From positions 1 through 15,199 of the forward strand of contig JAFAKI010000301.1 in assembly GCA_019235595.1 (NCBI GenBank): a stretch of 15,199 bases of DNA. The letters run 5' to 3'. A program made the translations under genes and the position numbers. The notes under the pieces are model-generated. The model saw only the letters and a program-made list of their open reading frames with translations. It searched no databases and had not been told where the DNA came from. Origin of the DNA: Mucilaginibacter sp. Lineage in GTDB: Bacteria; Bacteroidota; Bacteroidia; Sphingobacteriales; Sphingobacteriaceae. Below, piece by piece: positions 13,665-15,199 of this stretch (position 1 is the stretch's first letter; each line of letters opens with the position of its first letter).

Positions 13665-14636
13665 TTAACTCTGCAAAATCGCATTAGCCAATCTCCTTTT
13701 CCGTCTCCACGCTTTGAAGGCGATGAATATAGCAACACCAAATGCCCACAATGGCCATAAGGCAACTACTTTGAAAAACAGGTGTTCTAAAAACAACCAC
13801 CCTTTATGCAGTGCCCTTTTAAATTTATAAGCGAAACCTATCGGCTTATCCGCCCTAACAATCTGTTTTGTATAAAAGGTAATATTCAAAGAGCTATAAA
13901 GTACCTGTTTATTTAAGTAATTCAATCTGCCCTGAGTCGATTCAATATCACTTCGTATTTCTGTCAGCTTGTTTTCAATCTCTAGCAGATCAGAAATTTT
14001 TGAGGCTTTTTTTAGCAAGTCCAGGTACCGGCTTTCCAGTATCTTTTTATTTGCAAGCCGTGTAGTAATATCAATATAGTTTGTAGTAACATCGGTTACG
14101 CTGATGTTTTTCGAGTCGATCTTATCCGCTGACGATGAAACAAAACTCAAAAGCTTATCAAAATTATTTGCAGGTATGCTGACATTCAATGTGTAATCTT
14201 TCCGGTTCACTTCGTTATCTGTCGATTCCTTATCTTCTACAACGTACCCTCCCAGGCTTTTCAACGTTGTCAGTATTTTTTGCCGGGTTGCAGCTATATC
14301 GTTAGTCTCAAAACTGATGTCGCCATTTTTAACTATTTTCCTTTCTATATCCTTATCGGGTTTATTTTCAAGCGCAACATATTCTTTAACCTGCTTTACG
14401 TCAGCACTGCCAACGGGCTCATCAATTTTTATTTCAGCATTAGGGTCACCCTTTATTGATTTAACGCCTGGATCAGCAACTTCCAATTCTTTTACTTCAG
14501 GAGGATTTTCTTCGTCCGCCTCATCAACAGCCTTGACGACCGGCGGGGGAAATCTTACTGCGTCATGATTATTGGTTTTGTTACCACATGAAGTGAAGAG
14601 CAACAGGATGGTTGCTGCAAGAACTAAACTTTTCAT
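13665..14636 (-). CDS. DUF4349-like lipoprotein with coiled coil and C-terminal membrane helix
   Basis: A 323-residue envelope protein of the DUF4349 type; its function is unknown. I chose the ATG at 14636 over the upstream ATG at 14672 because it starts a lipoprotein signal peptide (MKSLVLAATILLLFTSC) with the lipidated residue predicted at Cys17. Residues 25-95 are acidic and Pro-rich, probably a flexible spacer. The folded domain at about 96-190 holds KIVKNGDISFE and SIPANNFDKLL, typical of the family. A coiled coil follows (about 190-245). One membrane helix lies at about 282-308, ending in a basic RRKRR tail. It would be held by a lipid at one end and a helix at the other, an uncommon arrangement. 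It is convergent with the ComB-like gene (61 bases between stops) and paralogous to the next gene. Confidence 0.85.
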   Translation of the reverse strand: MKSLVLAATILLLFTSCGNKTNNHDAVRFPPPVVKAVDEADEENPPEVKELEVADPGVKSIKGDPNAEIKIDEPVGSADVKQVKEYVALENKPDKDIERKIVKNGDISFETNDIAATRQKILTTLKSLGGYVVEDKESTDNEVNRKDYTLNVSIPANNFDKLLSFVSSSADKIDSKNISVTDVTTNYIDITTRLANKKILESRYLDLLKKASKISDLLEIENKLTEIRSDIESTQGRLNYLNKQVLYSSLNITFYTKQIVRADKPIGFAYKFKRALHKGWLFLEHLFFKVVALWPLWAFGVAIFIAFKAWRRKRRLANAILQS

Positions 14637-14772
14637 AATAAGGCGATTTAAGTATGTGGTATAAACGCCCATATCGTTATTTAATTGTGTTAAAAAATGT
14701 TAAATCGAAATATAAATCTAAATTATTTTATTTTTCGAAATAATATTTTATATTAGTGTATAATTTCAATAT

Positions 14773-14828
14773 TGGCAGCAGCGTCTTTTTTCTGGCACAC
14801 ACATTTTCCTCTTCTTCAGCTGCTGCCA
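14773..14828. repeat. Perfect 10-base inverted repeat between the two DUF4349 genes
   Basis: TGGCAGCAGC at 14773-14782 pairs exactly with GCTGCTGCCA at 14819-14828 around a 36-base pyrimidine-rich loop. It starts five bases beyond the stop of the right-hand gene. No T run follows on the minus strand, so it is not a standard terminator there; a short T run follows on the plus strand. It may bring down or stabilise the upstream transcript, but this is inference. The 160-base gap is otherwise AT-rich (14690-14770), with a weak minus-strand -7-like box TATATTTC at 14714-14707. Confidence 0.5.
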
Positions 14829-14833
14829 TATTT

Positions 14834-15199
14834 TTACTGTTCTACTATCCTGAGCTTTCTTTTAGCCCTCCATCTTTTTATCAGTATGTAGACTACAATT
14901 GCCACTATAATTAATGGCCATATGTTGATAATACCAAAGAAGAGGTTCTGCATTAATTCCCAGCCGCCTTTAAGCGATGCACTCAGGCGGTCGCCTATGG
15001 TTGTTCCGCTATACTGAGGTGTTTGTTCGCTGTAGAAATTAACTTCAAGCGTACTATAGGCAACCTGTCTGCTTAAATAGTTTAGGGTACCTTGAGTGGA
15101 GTCGATGGCAGTACGGATTTGGCTAAGCTTATTTTCGATTTGCAATACGTCGCTCATTTTATCTGATCTTTTTAGCAATTCCTGGTAACGTTTTTCGAG
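14834..15199 (-). CDS. DUF4349-like membrane protein, C-terminal part (runs off the right edge)
   Basis: The frame is open from the window edge (15199) to the stop at 14836-14834, giving 121 residues. It lines up with the C-terminal part of the neighbouring DUF4349 protein: a coiled coil with LLKRSDKMSDVLQIENKLSQ, the STQGTLNYLSRQVAYSTLEVNFY segment (paralogue: STQGRLNYLNKQVLYSSLNITFY), one membrane helix, and a basic end (RWRAKRK). The N-terminal domain and any signal peptide lie outside the window. An in-frame TTG at 15178 is not a true start, because clearly homologous sequence continues upstream of it. The two genes appear to be a tandem duplicate with the same orientation. Confidence 0.85.
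   Translation of the reverse strand, partial: LEKRYQELLKRSDKMSDVLQIENKLSQIRTAIDSTQGTLNYLSRQVAYSTLEVNFYSEQTPQYSGTTIGDRLSASLKGGWELMQNLFFGIINIWPLIIVAIVVYILIKRWRAKRKLRIVEQ

Noticed and set aside
14317..14568. Plus-strand 83-codon Ser/Thr-rich frame
   Set aside because: It lies antisense to the well-supported DUF4349 lipoprotein gene, and its composition is the mirror of the acidic Pro-rich linker.

Overview
The window looks like chromosomal DNA from a Bacteroidota bacterium, most likely of the Sphingobacteriaceae (Mucilaginibacter/Pedobacter type). The grounds are moderate GC, almost no Shine-Dalgarno sequences before genes, several perfect matches to the Bacteroidota -7 promoter box TAnnTTTG, and a housekeeping set typical of that group. 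The genus is inferred from protein character, not from a database search.

Layout, left to right. A partial minus-strand gene runs off the left edge (1-69). It is followed by an interspersed inverted repeat (125-231). Next come a 964-residue SNF2-family helicase (414-3308), a secreted dienelactone-hydrolase-like protein (3454-4296), and an overlapping pair made of an LPG_synthase_TM/flippase-like membrane protein and a family 2 glycosyltransferase (4416-6501). A 63-residue antitoxin-like protein lies on the minus strand (6525-6716), then a 338-base gap dominated by a nested inverted repeat (6804-6949). A solitary OppC/DppC-type ABC permease (7055-8239) and a GAF-like/PP2C SpoIIE-type phosphatase (8280-9515) follow. 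Then come ribonuclease HII (9645-10241), a family 4 glycosyltransferase (10299-11495), the glycine-cleavage T protein (11722-12801) and a ComB-like phosphatase (12887-13603). Two minus-strand DUF4349-like membrane proteins close the window (13665-14636, and 14834 to the right edge, partial). No complete mobile element, CRISPR array, rRNA or tRNA was seen.

Most genes are independent housekeeping or envelope functions. The only clear functional unit is the overlapping membrane-protein/glycosyltransferase pair, which points to glycoconjugate or glycolipid assembly at the cytoplasmic membrane. The two DUF4349 genes look like a tandem duplication.

The most unusual feature is in the intergenic DNA. 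Five of the gaps after plus-strand genes (after the SNF2 gene, the hydrolase, the phosphatase, the GT4 and gcvT) contain arrays of a short word. In four of them the word is followed by its reverse complement, so the array folds into a hairpin. Three arrays have a strict 7-base period. The word differs at every locus, but the layout is the same: the array starts at or a few bases after the stop codon, and in one case it runs into the next gene and supplies its start codon. Together with a nested palindromic element at 6804-6949 and another at 125-231, this suggests an active process that builds palindromic repeats. A second pattern is that four of the ten complete plus-strand genes have no ATG available at their N terminus and must start at TTG (or another non-ATG codon).
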